The position numbers and the translations under genes were made by a program. Positions 33,026 to 43,100 of a stretch of 64,000 nucleotides of DNA are shown in pieces (the stretch's first letter is position 1; each line of letters begins with the position of its first letter). This stretch comes from JAJDTT01 sp965116695 (GTDB lineage: Bacteria; Acidobacteriota; UBA6911; RPQK01; JAJDTT01): NCBI GenBank assembly GCA_965116695.1, contig OZ220706.1:558001-622000 (forward strand), read 5' to 3'. The notes below the pieces were generated by a model that saw nothing but the letters and a program-made list of their open reading frames with translations, searched no databases and was not told where the DNA came from.

Positions 33026-35494
33026 TTACCCTATCGCTTGAAGAATCTGAGCTTTGAGTTCCTGCTGTAGACTGGGCCCAAGTCTACACCCATCCCTCGA
33101 CAAGTAAAAGACGTCCACGGCTCTCTCACCTTCCGTATTGATCAGGACCAGGTCGATGTTGCAGCGTAGGGACGAGATCCGCTCGGCGATGGTGTGGAGG
33201 AGGCCGACGGCGTCGGGAGCCACGAGTTCCATGATGGTGTAGCGCTGTGTGGGCTCATCCTCGAAGTAGACCGAGGGGCGAAACCGCGCCGACGAAAAGC
33301 GCGGGTTCACCAACCTGTCCTTGCCCTTGAGATACGTCTCCACGGACTGTTCGTCCCGAATCACCCGGCTGACCAGATCCTGAAACGCCTGTTTTTCGCT
33401 GGGATTCAGGGCGAAACGCCGCCGGACGTCGGTGAAGTGGAACAGGTCGAGAGTCGTTCCCGCCCGGTTGGACATGGCATAGCCGCGGAATATGTTCATG
33501 CCGAACGAGGCGAGGACGCCGGCGATCCGGGCAAAGAGGTGGAAGCGGTCTGGAGTCACCACACAGAGCTTGTAGCCGTCGAGGTCCCGGGTCAGCCGCA
33601 ACCTTACCGGCCGATCGGTTCTCAGACCTCGAGCCAGGCGATAGTGCTCGTAGATTTCGGAATGCGGGGTGATCTTGACGTATCTGAGAGGAAGTCCCTC
33701 GAGGAACCTTCCGAAATCCCGGGCGTCGAGGTCGCCGGGCAGATCTCTGAAGAGAAGATCCGGGGTTTCTTCTTCCACCGAGTCCACCCCGAAGCCCAGA
33801 GTGAGTTTCCGGTACGCGGACACGTACAGTTGCCACAGGAGATCCTTGGTCCAATCCTTGAGTACTCCGGGGCCGACGGCCTTGATGTCCGCGTAGGTGA
33901 GAAGACAGAGCAGCCGGAGCCGATCGGGATCTCCGACGCGGTCGGCGAAGCGGTCGATCACCCTGGGGTCCTCCAGGTCCCTCCGGGATATGACTCTGGT
34001 CATGGACAAATGTTGTTGGATCAGAAAAGAGACGGCCTCGATGCATTCCGCGGGAAAGCAAAGGCGCCGCAACGCCGCGGCCGCCATCCGCGTGCTTCGA
34101 TTCGCATGACGCCCTTCCCGGCTCTTTCCCACGTCGTGCAGAAGAAGGGCCAGAGTCAGCAGTTCCGGGCGGGTCGCCTCGTCGAGCAGGGCCGCGAACC
34201 GGGCATCCCCATCGGAGTTCCCCGCCCTCAATTCCTCAATGTTGCGTATGGCCATGAGGCTGTGCTCGTCCACGGTGTACTGATGGTAGAAATCACGCGT
34301 GACCTTGGCCTTGATGCTTCCGAACTCGGGAAAGAGAGCCTCCAGGACACCCAGTTCGTACATTTCGGTCAGGGCCCGGTAGAGGCCGGGCCGGGGATAG
34401 AAGAGTTCCATGATCGATCCCGGCTGGGGATGCCGGCGCAAGCTTGCGGCCAACTGGGAACTCCCGCGGACAATCAACATGCGGGCCGTGTCACTCAATG
34501 GTTTGGACCGCGTCATGGAGTCGCGAAAAGCCTTGAGGATGATGGGACCGGCGCGCTCCGGAGAGACTCCGTCCAATTGGATCTGGGTCGACGGGTCCAC
34601 CGGTCTTCTGGGGACCAGGGCGTAGCGGCAACACCCTTGGATGACCCGGGCATTGAGGTAGTACTCCTGCATCATGGACTCGACGCTGGTCCGATGGTCT
34701 TCGGATTCATATCCGGCCAAGGGAGCGATTTTTTCCTGAAGCCGATAGGTGAGGCGGTTCAGGTTGCGTCCGCGCACCAGGTGGACCAGCATGCGCATCC
34801 TCTTCATGAAACTGGACGCGGCCTCGATGCGCTCCTGGCTGTACGGGACGAATCGTCCTTCCCCCCGGAGATTCGACAGCCATCCGCCCGCCAGGACATC
34901 TCTGAGCCCGCCGGGACCCTCCTTCAGGTCCGGCTCCAGATGGAAGATGGTGTTCTGGAAATTCTCGTGGCGTTTGCGGGTCAGGAGGTCGATTCCAAGG
35001 CGAAGTTCCTCGGTCCGGCCTCGACGCCAACCGGGAAGAAAGTCACGGAGAAGGAGATTTCCCAAGGCCGCGCTTCCGGTTACGATTCGAGCATCCGACA
35101 GTGACAGGGCCAACTCCAGGTCCGGGCCCTGGGCCGTCAATTCCTCCAGCGGCCAGACCTGGTGTCCCAGATCCAGGCGAAGGTCCCACAGGTCGTGGAG
35201 CAGGCGTTTGATGGCGTCCTCGGCGGCTTCCCGATCTTTCCCCCGGTACAAAAGCAGCAGATCCACGTCCGAGTGGAGGAACATCTCGCGGCGGCCGTAT
35301 CCGCCCAGGGCGAGGATGCAAATCGAGCCGGATTGAAGGTATCGCCGAGCGATCTGGGAGACCAGGTTGTCCATGGCCCGGGTCAGGTCCTCCAGCGCCG
35401 ACTCGGGACAGAGGTCCGACCGGAACGATTGCTCGACGAGGCGTCGCCGAGCCGAATAGGTTTCCCAGGCCTGCGCACGGGTCGTCGTGGCCAT
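33026..35494 (-). CDS. glnD: PII uridylyltransferase/uridylyl-removing enzyme GlnD
   Basis: Main glutamine sensor; uridylylates PII when glutamine is low and reverses this when it is high. Nucleotidyltransferase domain with GGYGRREMFLHSDVDLLLL near residue 70; HD hydrolase domain with ALLLHDVGKSREGRHANRS; two C-terminal ACT domains (YKLCVVTPDRFHLFARIAG and YTIMELVAPDAVGLLHTIAE), the glutamine-binding part. 822 residues. ATG 35494 has no clear Shine-Dalgarno. It forms a two-gene unit with glnB and is divergent from ilvH. Confidence 0.95.
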   Translation of the reverse strand: MATTTRAQAWETYSARRRLVEQSFRSDLCPESALEDLTRAMDNLVSQIARRYLQSGSICILALGGYGRREMFLHSDVDLLLLYRGKDREAAEDAIKRLLHDLWDLRLDLGHQVWPLEELTAQGPDLELALSLSDARIVTGSAALGNLLLRDFLPGWRRGRTEELRLGIDLLTRKRHENFQNTIFHLEPDLKEGPGGLRDVLAGGWLSNLRGEGRFVPYSQERIEAASSFMKRMRMLVHLVRGRNLNRLTYRLQEKIAPLAGYESEDHRTSVESMMQEYYLNARVIQGCCRYALVPRRPVDPSTQIQLDGVSPERAGPIILKAFRDSMTRSKPLSDTARMLIVRGSSQLAASLRRHPQPGSIMELFYPRPGLYRALTEMYELGVLEALFPEFGSIKAKVTRDFYHQYTVDEHSLMAIRNIEELRAGNSDGDARFAALLDEATRPELLTLALLLHDVGKSREGRHANRSTRMAAAALRRLCFPAECIEAVSFLIQQHLSMTRVISRRDLEDPRVIDRFADRVGDPDRLRLLCLLTYADIKAVGPGVLKDWTKDLLWQLYVSAYRKLTLGFGVDSVEEETPDLLFRDLPGDLDARDFGRFLEGLPLRYVKITPHSEIYEHYRLARGLRTDRPVRLRLTRDLDGYKLCVVTPDRFHLFARIAGVLASFGMNIFRGYAMSNRAGTTLDLFHFTDVRRRFALNPSEKQAFQDLVSRVIRDEQSVETYLKGKDRLVNPRFSSARFRPSVYFEDEPTQRYTIMELVAPDAVGLLHTIAERISSLRCNIDLVLINTEGERAVDVFYLSRDGCRLGPSLQQELKAQILQAIG

Positions 35495-35610
35495 TGCCGG
35501 TCATTCTGCCATATTCGTTCCCGGGGACGCGCCCGCCGATGACGCCTTTGCGGTTCCCGTGGCAGGTTGCCGAACGGTCAGTGCCGGATCGGTCCGGAAG
35601 CGTTTCCGCC

Positions 35611-35639
35611 TTGACTCCGGGGACCAAAGTGCATATACG
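35611..35639 (+). promoter_or_regulatory. ilvH promoter, near-leaderless
   Basis: TTGACT at 35611-35616 and TATACG at 35634-35639 are spaced 17 bp apart. The ilvH ATG follows 9 nt after the -10, predicting a 5' untranslated region of only a few bases. No Shine-Dalgarno is present. Confidence 0.6.
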
Positions 35640-35648
35640 GAACACGCC

Positions 35649-36143
35649 ATGGTTCAGTTGCTTTCCTTACTGGTCGAAAACAGATCGGGTGTCCTGGCCC
35701 GGGTCGTGGGGCTCTTCAGCCAGCGGGGCTACAACATCGAGACTCTGAATGTCGCTCCGACCGCCGACCCCACCATGTCGCTCATCACCCTATCCACGAA
35801 GACGGACGTGCCGGGCACCGAGCAGGTCATCAAGCAGTTGAACAAGCTGATCGATGTCATCAAGGTGATTCCATACAATCCGCAAATCCACATGGCCCGC
35901 GAGATGGCTCTGATCCGGGTGCGCGTCACGGAATCCACCCGGGCGGAGATCCTGGAGCTCTCGAAAGTGTTTCGGGCCCGCGTCGTCGACGCCAGTCCTC
36001 AGAGCTGTGTCTTCGAGGTCACGGGAAACCCCGAGAAGATCAACGGTTTTCTCCAGAATATGCGGGTGTACGGTGTGCGCGACGTGCACCGCACGGGGTG
36101 TCTGTCACTCAGTCGCGGCAGCGCGGAGAAAAGAAGGGGCTGA
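35649..36143 (+). CDS. ilvH: Acetolactate synthase regulatory (small) subunit
   Basis: Regulatory subunit giving valine feedback inhibition to acetolactate synthase. The N-terminal ACT domain reads LLSLLVENRSGVLARVVGLF then RGYNIETLNVAPT, and the C-terminal ALS_ss_C domain includes ELALIRV-like MALIRVRVTES and FEVTGNPEKINGF. 164 residues from ATG 35649. Unusually, neither ilvB (catalytic subunit) nor ilvC is adjacent. It lies between divergent glnD and a convergent MBL gene. Confidence 0.92.
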   Translation: MVQLLSLLVENRSGVLARVVGLFSQRGYNIETLNVAPTADPTMSLITLSTKTDVPGTEQVIKQLNKLIDVIKVIPYNPQIHMAREMALIRVRVTESTRAEILELSKVFRARVVDASPQSCVFEVTGNPEKINGFLQNMRVYGVRDVHRTGCLSLSRGSAEKRRG

Positions 36144-36212
36144 CCGGCCCTCCATCGATCCCGCCGGTCCACTCCGGTTCGAGCCGAAGTCGACGCGCCG
36201 GAACCGCAGCGT

Positions 36213-36899
36213 TCAGTACCAGTCCAGAATCCTGACCTCGATGTCTTCGGCGGTCACCATACGCTCGAAAACCTTCACGTCCGATCCCCGGTGGTGATAG
36301 GGGTACACGGCCTTGGGCCGAAAGCTGTTGACGCATTCGGCGGCTTCTTCGGGAGTCATGGTGTAAGGGAGGTTCATGCAGACGAACGCCAGATCGATGT
36401 CCTTCAACGCTTTCATCTCGGGAATGCACTCGGTATCTCCGGAGACATAGACCCGCTCCTTCCCAAAGGTGAGGATGTATCCGTTTCCCCTGCCCCGGGT
36501 GTGGTAGAGCTTTCCCGCCCCGGGTCCCCGCTTCAGGTTGTACATGGCGACCCCCTCCACCTGGATCCCGAGGGGACGGATGGTCTCGCCATTGCTCAGC
36601 ACCGTGGCCTCCGGCACCGACTTCTGCACCGCCGCCGGGGCGACGATGACGGTCCCCTCCTTCCGGATTCGAGAGACTTGCTCGGGATCCATATGGTCGC
36701 CATGGATATCGGTGATCAGAATGAGGTCCGCCGGGGGTTGTCCGGTGTAATCCCCCCGGCTCCAGGGGTCGACGTAGACCACTTTCTCCTGCCATTTCAG
36801 GATGAGGGATCCATGGTGGATGGGAATCACCTCCACTCCAACAGCCAGACAGGTCAGGTTGAAAACGCCGATCAAACACCACTGAGTGAGGCTTCGCAT
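36213..36899 (-). CDS. Exported MBL-fold metal-dependent hydrolase, UlaG-like
   Basis: A metallo-β-lactamase-fold protein of unknown substrate. The N-terminus (MRSLTQWCLIGVFNLTCLAVG) looks like a signal peptide. The fold shows IHHGSLILKW, VYVDPWSRGD, LILITDIHGDHMD, VYVSGDTECIPEM and a late YPYHHRGSD. In the metal motif the usual first His of H-x-H-x-D-H is Asp (DIHGDH). ATG 36899 is fixed by GGAAGGAGGG just upstream. 228 residues. It may follow the helical unknown gene on the same strand. Confidence 0.85.
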   Translation of the reverse strand: MRSLTQWCLIGVFNLTCLAVGVEVIPIHHGSLILKWQEKVVYVDPWSRGDYTGQPPADLILITDIHGDHMDPEQVSRIRKEGTVIVAPAAVQKSVPEATVLSNGETIRPLGIQVEGVAMYNLKRGPGAGKLYHTRGRGNGYILTFGKERVYVSGDTECIPEMKALKDIDLAFVCMNLPYTMTPEEAAECVNSFRPKAVYPYHHRGSDVKVFERMVTAEDIEVRILDWY

Positions 36900-36982
36900 C
36901 AGTCCCTCCTTCCGTTCGCGCCGAATCCCGCGCCCATTGGGTTCGGCACGGTGTGAAGGCCGCGTCTCCCGCTTCACCGCAA

Positions 36983-37696
36983 TTACCGGCGGCCCACCGC
37001 GTCCCGGAGCCGCTTGGCCATCTCCTGGACGTGGTAGAGATGCACCAGCATGGTCTTCCTGTCCCGAAGGTCTTCGAAGCTCACGGTATTCGTTGGCTTG
37101 TAGAAGAAGTCTTCGATGCGCCGTTCCGCCAGTTTCAGTTCCCGCATCAGGTACAGCACCTCCGGGCGATAGCCGTCCTTTCCGCCCCAAGAGCGGACCC
37201 GGGGCCGTTTCGAGTCTTTCCGGGCCAGCCCGAGCAGGATGCTCCCGATGAGGTTCTTGAGACCTCTTGCATCGCGGGAGAGATCCCTCAGCGCCTTCCT
37301 CCACTTCTTCCGGAATTCGGGTGTCATCTGAAGTTGGTTGTCGATCATGGCGTTCGCCCGAATCTCCCGGACCTCCTCGCAGTGCACCTTGAGCATGACC
37401 AGCGCGGAGCGGATCCGCGTCAGGTAGTAGCCGATCTGGCGGTCCACGTATTGGGTGACGAAAGGATCGTTGGTTCTGGGACCGACGGAGGTCACGCTCT
37501 TGTAATACTGGGATCGGAAATGCGTTCTCAGTATCTGGTTCTGGTAGGCGGGAATGGACTCGGAGTTCTTGAGGACGTCTTCCGCCGTCCCCGTCACAGG
37601 GACGAGCAGAAAATGACAAAGGCCAGCAAGAACCGGTAGGCGACAAACGGCAGCAGCGTACGGCGCTCGAGAAAGCGAAGAAAGAACCGGATACAT
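36983..37696 (-). CDS. Helical, probably exported protein of unknown function
   Basis: Not recognised. From ATG 37696 it has 237 residues with a hydrophobic N-terminal stretch (LPVLAGLCHFLLVPVTGTA) resembling a signal peptide. The mature part is basic, α-helical and rich in Arg and Lys (RKKWRKALRDLSRDARGL, LMRELKLAERRIEDFF). The first 103 nt overlap the 3' end of uppP in another frame. GTG 37597, which overlaps the uppP stop as GTGA, gives a 204-residue alternative without the signal. The hydrophobic N-terminus could be a by-product of the uppP transmembrane coding, so the start is open. Confidence 0.6.
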   Translation of the reverse strand: MYPVLSSLSRAPYAAAVCRLPVLAGLCHFLLVPVTGTAEDVLKNSESIPAYQNQILRTHFRSQYYKSVTSVGPRTNDPFVTQYVDRQIGYYLTRIRSALVMLKVHCEEVREIRANAMIDNQLQMTPEFRKKWRKALRDLSRDARGLKNLIGSILLGLARKDSKRPRVRSWGGKDGYRPEVLYLMRELKLAERRIEDFFYKPTNTVSFEDLRDRKTMLVHLYHVQEMAKRLRDAVGRR

Positions 37697-38415
37697 AGGA
37701 TGCCGCTAACGAAGGACGATGATACACCAAGGAGTAACGTGGAGTCAGCCAGCCCGGCCGCCGCCGCCGCGGTTCGGGCGGAGAGCAGTTCGTAGACGGC
37801 AGCCGCTCCTGCCAGCGCCATGACGGGGGCGGAAAGGAGGAAGGCGAACCGGGCGGCGTCCGATCGATTGAGGCCCAGAGCGAGACCCGCGCTCAGTGTG
37901 ACGCCCGCCCGGCTGACCCCCGGAACGAGCGCCGCAGCCTGGGCCAATCCGATCAGAATGCCGTCTTTCCGGGTGAGGCTCCCGAGGGACCGGCTCTTGG
38001 CGCCGCGACGGTCCGCCCACCAGAGGACAAGGCCGAACAAGGCCAGGCAGGATGCGGTCACTGCGGGCGTCCGGAGATGCTCCTCGATGACGTCCTTCAG
38101 TAGTCCGCCCGCCACGACTGCGGGAATGGTCCCGACAACGATGGCGTCCATCAGGAAGGAATTCCGGTTCCGGGACCGGCCCATCAACCGTTTGAACGCC
38201 AGTACGGAAAACTGTTTCCACTCGTGCCGGAAATAGACCAGAACCGCCAAGAGGGTACCGACATGGACCATGATGTCGAAGATCAGGCCCAAGGGTTGCC
38301 AGCCCAGAAGCCAGGGGACCAGTATCAGGTGACCCGAACTGCTCACCGGCAGGAACTCCGTCAGCCCCTGCAGGATACCCAGGAGGATTCCCTGAAGTGT
38401 CTGCTCGCCGGTCAT
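37594..38415 (-). CDS. uppP: Undecaprenyl-diphosphatase
   Basis: Recycles undecaprenyl pyrophosphate to the monophosphate for cell-wall synthesis; polytopic inner-membrane protein. The N-terminal motif GLTEFLPVSSSGHLIL and the second motif VPGVSRAGVTLSAGLALG are present; the latter has Ala where the BacA consensus is usually Ser. 273 residues from ATG 38415, the standard length; the upstream TTG 38451 would add 12 residues. It supplies the lipid carrier that the GT2/GT39 pair at 5.5-8.2 kb would also use. Confidence 0.93.
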   Translation of the reverse strand: MTGEQTLQGILLGILQGLTEFLPVSSSGHLILVPWLLGWQPLGLIFDIMVHVGTLLAVLVYFRHEWKQFSVLAFKRLMGRSRNRNSFLMDAIVVGTIPAVVAGGLLKDVIEEHLRTPAVTASCLALFGLVLWWADRRGAKSRSLGSLTRKDGILIGLAQAAALVPGVSRAGVTLSAGLALGLNRSDAARFAFLLSAPVMALAGAAAVYELLSARTAAAAAGLADSTLLLGVSSSFVSGILCIRFFLRFLERRTLLPFVAYRFLLAFVIFCSSL

Positions 38416-38499
38416 TCCGGAGATGGTCCCGTCTGCCTGGACTCGAGTCAAGCGGGATCCGGCGGGGGCGGACCGGGGGTCTTCGGGGTCAGAACCGCG

Positions 38500-38508
38500 T
38501 GCTATACT
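38500..38508 (+). promoter_or_regulatory. Extended -10 upstream of guaA
   Basis: TGC-TATACT, an extended -10, lies 74 nt before the guaA start and is identical to the element before mutL. No clear -35. The leader shows no recognisable purine riboswitch. Confidence 0.45.
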
Positions 38509-38582
38509 CCGCTCCCGTCACTGGGCAAGGACCGATCCCGCACCCGCGAGGGCCGATTCCCGCTCCGAGCCAAGAGGTACCG

Positions 38583-40115
38583 GTGAGCAGCCGAGAAGTC
38601 ATCGTCATTCTCGACTTCGGGTCGCAGTATACGCAGTTGATCGCCCGCCGGATTCGTGAGGCCCACGTCTTCTCGGAGGTGGTTCCCTACCACACGCCGT
38701 TTCAGGAAATCGAGAACCGCCGGCCCAGCGGAATCATTCTCTCCGGAGGTCCCCGGTCCGTGTTCGAGGAGGGTGCTCCGCATCCTGATCCCCAAATCTA
38801 CTCCTGTGGCGTACCGCTGCTCGGAATCTGCTATGGAATGCAGCTCCTGGCCCACCGCTTCGGCGGTCAGGTTCGCCCCTCCCGCCGTGAATACGGGAAG
38901 GCCCAATTGGAACGGTCCCGTTCCTCGCCTCTGCTGGATGGCCTTCCCCGGACGATGCAGGTCTGGATGAGCCACGGCGACCGGATCGAGGCGGTTCCTT
39001 CCGGCTTTCGGACGGTGGCGTCCACGCACAGTGCTCTTGCCGTCATGGAAAACCGGGAGCGGCGGATCTTTGGCGTCCAGTTTCACCCCGAAGTGGTTCA
39101 CACGCCGCTGGGGCGGGAAGTCTTCTCCAACTTTGTGGACCTTTGCGGCTGCAAGCGGGATTGGACCGCGACCTCTTTCATCGAGAGCACCGTCGACCAG
39201 GTCCGGGACCGGGTGGGATCGGGACGAGCCGTTTGCGGGTTGTCCGGTGGAGTCGACTCGACCGTAGCGGCCATCCTGGTCCACAAGAGCATCGGCCGGC
39301 GCCTCACCTGTGTCTTCGTGGACAACGGCTTGTTGCGGGCGGGAGAATTCCGGCAGGTGCTCGCTACGGTGCGGGACGAATTGCAATTGAATGTGGTGGG
39401 GGTGGAGGCGAGGTCCCGGTTTCTGGATCTACTGGCGGGCGTGGAGGAGCCGGAGAGGAAAAGGAAGATCATCGGGGAAACCTTCATTCGGGTCTTCGAA
39501 GAGGAATGCCGCAAGCTCGGGGATGCGCGCTTCCTGGTCCAGGGGACGCTCTATCCCGACGTCATCGAATCGGTCTCCGTCAAGGGTCCGTCGGCGGTGA
39601 TCAAGAGTCATCACAACGTCGGGGGACTGCCGGAGGAAATGGATCTGGAGTTGGTGGAGCCGCTGCGGGATCTGTTCAAGGACGAGGTTCGCCAGGTCGG
39701 CCGGGAGTTGGGCCTGCCCCGGGAGATCCTGTGGAGGCAACCCTTTCCGGGTCCCGGCCTGTCGGTCCGCATCCTGGGCCCGGTGACCGGCGAGCGGTTG
39801 GCACTGCTTCGCCAAGCGGATCGAATCGTGGATGAGGAGGTTCGCCGGGCGCGCCTCTACGAGCAGATCTGGCAGTCTTTCGCGGTCCTGCTGCCGGTCA
39901 AGAGCGTCGGCGTCATGGGAGACGGGAGAACCTACGAGCACGTGGTTGCGATTCGAGCCGTCGACAGCGTCGACGGAATGACCGCGGATTGGGTCTTCCT
40001 GCCCCGGGAGGTTCTGGCCCGGATCTCCGTCCGCATCGTCAACGAAGTCAGGGGTGTCAACCGGGTGGTCTACGACGTGACCTCGAAACCGCCGGGCACC
40101 ATCGAGTGGGAATGA
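38583..40115 (+). CDS. guaA: GMP synthase (glutamine-hydrolysing)
   Basis: Amidates XMP to GMP using glutamine. The class I glutaminase domain has the catalytic Cys in GICYGMQLLA and the His-Glu pair in GVQFHPEVVHT. The PP-loop ATPase follows (GLSGGVDSTVAAIL), then the C-terminal dimerisation domain (GPGLSVRILGPVT, VYDVTSKPPGTIEWE). 510 residues. GTG 38583 is chosen for AGAGG five bases upstream and the normal N-terminus (REVIVILDFGSQYTQLIA). Confidence 0.97.
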   Translation: MSSREVIVILDFGSQYTQLIARRIREAHVFSEVVPYHTPFQEIENRRPSGIILSGGPRSVFEEGAPHPDPQIYSCGVPLLGICYGMQLLAHRFGGQVRPSRREYGKAQLERSRSSPLLDGLPRTMQVWMSHGDRIEAVPSGFRTVASTHSALAVMENRERRIFGVQFHPEVVHTPLGREVFSNFVDLCGCKRDWTATSFIESTVDQVRDRVGSGRAVCGLSGGVDSTVAAILVHKSIGRRLTCVFVDNGLLRAGEFRQVLATVRDELQLNVVGVEARSRFLDLLAGVEEPERKRKIIGETFIRVFEEECRKLGDARFLVQGTLYPDVIESVSVKGPSAVIKSHHNVGGLPEEMDLELVEPLRDLFKDEVRQVGRELGLPREILWRQPFPGPGLSVRILGPVTGERLALLRQADRIVDEEVRRARLYEQIWQSFAVLLPVKSVGVMGDGRTYEHVVAIRAVDSVDGMTADWVFLPREVLARISVRIVNEVRGVNRVVYDVTSKPPGTIEWE

Positions 40116-40194
40116 CCGGACCCGCCTTTGCCAACGCGACGGGAGGTCTGCCCCTCCGTCCAATGGTCCCGCCACCGCACAGGAATTAAACGAA

Positions 40195-43100
40195 ATGGGT
40201 CAAGCCGAATTTGTCCATCTTCACGTTCACAGCCACTTCAGCCTGCTTGACGGCGCCAACAAGATCGACGCCCTCTTCCGAAGAGCGTCCGAGCTGAAGA
40301 TGCCGGCCATCGCCTTGACGGATCACGGCAATCTGTTTGGCGCCATCCAATTCCACGACGCGGGAGCCGATACCGGGGTCAAACCCATTATCGGCTGCGA
40401 GGTGTATGTGGCCCGCGAAGGACGAACGGTCAAATCGGGCCGGTCGGATGGAAGCAACCACCTGGTTCTCCTGGCTCGAAATCAAAGGGGCTATCAGAAC
40501 CTGGTCAAACTCGTCTCGCTGGGTTACCTGGAGGGGTTCTACTATCGGCCGCGCATCGACCGTGAATTGTTGGAGCAGCACAGCGAGGGATTGATCGGGC
40601 TCTCGGCCTGTCTCAAGGGGATCGTGGCCTGGAATCTGCACCAGGACCGCTACCAGGAGGCGCGCAAAGAGGCGGGCGAACTCTCCGAGATCTTCGGCAA
40701 GGACCGTTTTTACCTGGAATTGCAGGACCACGGCATCGAGGCTCAGAAGACGGTAAATACCGGAATCCTGAGTTTGGCCAAGGAGTTGGATCTCCCGCTC
40801 GTGGCGACCAACGATTGCCACTACCTCTCTCAGGAGGACTCTTTTCCCCATGATGTTCTGCTTTGTATCCAGACCGGAAAGACGGTCCAGGACACCAACC
40901 GGCTGAGCTACCGGACCGATCAGTTTTTCTTGAAGACCCCGGAGGAGATGGCCCAAATCTTCGGCCACGTCCCCGGTGCGCTTTCCAACACCCTTGCCGT
41001 CGCCGAGCAGTGCGAATTCCGTTTGCAGGACGGTGGATCGGTATTTCCGGAGTTCGAAGTTCCCGCGGGAAATACATTGGATTCCTACTTCGAGTCCGTG
41101 GTCCGCGAGGGATTCTCCCGGCGGGTGGAGAGCTTGAAGAACCAACGGGGTTCGGACGGGCTGGCCCATCCGGTCCAGGAGTATTCCCAGCGTCTGGATC
41201 AGGAAATCGCCATGATTCAGAAAATGAATTTTTCCGGATATTTCCTGATCGTCTGGGATTTCATGAGATATGCGCGGGAACAAGGGATCGCCGTCGGTCC
41301 CGGGCGGGGGTCCGCCGCCGGCAGCCTGGTTTCCTATGCCATGCAGATCACCGATGTGGACCCGCTTCAGTATGGCCTTCTCTTCGAGCGGTTCCTGAAT
41401 CCGGAGCGTGTCACTCCGCCCGACATCGATATCGATTTCTGCATGCATCGCCGGAACCAGGTCATCGACTATGTGACCGGGAAGTATGGCCGCGACAACG
41501 TCAGTCAGATCATCACCTTCGGAACCATGGCTGCCCGCGGAGCGATTCGTGACGTGGGGCGCGGCCTGAACATTCCCTACGGAGAGGTTGACCGCATCGC
41601 CCGCCTGGTCCCGGCGGGTCCTGACGTCACCTTGAAAAAGGCTCTGAAGACGGTCAAGGAACTCCGGGACCTCACAGCCGCTGACGAGCGTTACCAGCAA
41701 CTCATGACCGTGGCGCAAAGCCTGGAGGGACTGGCACGGCATGCCTCCACTCACGCCGCAGGCATCGTCATTGCCCCCAGACCGCTGATTGATCTCATCC
41801 CCTTGTACAAGTCCAGCAAGGACGAAATCACGACCCAATACACGATGAACGACCTTGAGCGGCTGGGGCTACTCAAGATGGATTTCCTGGCGCTGACCAC
41901 GCTGACGCTCATCGAACAGACTCTGGAGCAGATTCGGGAGCAGTCGAATCCGGAGATCGACCTGGATCAGATCGATCTCCAGGATGAAGAGACTTTCCGG
42001 CTCTTCAGCGAGGGCCGAACCACCGGCATCTTCCAGTTTGAGTCGCGGGGGATGAGGGAGATCCTGAAACGGCTCCAGCCCAGCCGTTTCGAGGACCTCA
42101 TTGCCATGAACGCCCTCTATCGTCCCGGACCCATCCAGGGGGGAATGATCGACGATTTCGTGGCCCGCCGGCACGGCAAGGTCCGAATTCGGTATGAGGT
42201 GCCCGAACTGGAGGAGATCCTGCGGGAGACCTACGGCGTCATCGTCTACCAGGAACAGGTCATGCAGATTGCCAGCGTATTGGCTGGTTTTTCTTTGGGT
42301 GAAGCCGATCTGCTCCGCCGGGCCATGGGAAAGAAGAAGAAGAAGGTCATGCGGGGCCAGAAGAAGAAATTCCTGGCGGGATGCCGGGAACGGGGTGTCG
42401 ACCCGAAGAAGGCCCAGAAGATCTATGACCTGATTGAGCAGTTTGCGGGGTACGGTTTCAACAAGAGCCACTCGACCGCATATGCGATCCTGGCCTATCA
42501 GACCGCCTGGCTCAAGAGCCACTACCCGGTGCAGTTCATGGCGGCCCTGCTCACCAGCGAAATATCCAACACCGACAAGATGGTCCAGTACCTGAACGAG
42601 TGCCGCGACGTGGGCATACGGATTCTGCCGCCGAACATCAACAATGGAACTCTCTACTTCTCAGCCTGCGGGGACGGTATCCAGTTCGGTCTCGCCGCCA
42701 TCCGCAACGTGGGCGAGGCAGCCATACGATCGATTCTCTCGTGCCGGGACGACGTGGAGTCCTTCACCAGTTTTTCCCACTTCCTGGAACACGTGGATCT
42801 GCGGACCCTCAACAAACGGGTCCTGGAGGCGCTGATCAAGTCCGGAGCATTCGATTGCCTGAGCCGGACTCGACGGGGTTTGCTGGAGAACTTGGACCGC
42901 GCCATCGAGAGGGGGCAAAAGGCGCAGAAGGACCGGCTCAGCGGACAATTGAACCTCTTCCAGGCGGCGATGGGAACGGAGGCGCCGCCGGCGTCCGGAA
43001 ACGAATCCGAGGAAGAATGGCCGGACCGCCTGAAGTGGCAGCACGAGAAAGAGGCTCTGGGCCACTATGTGACCGGTCACCCTCTCAAGGGCTACCACGC

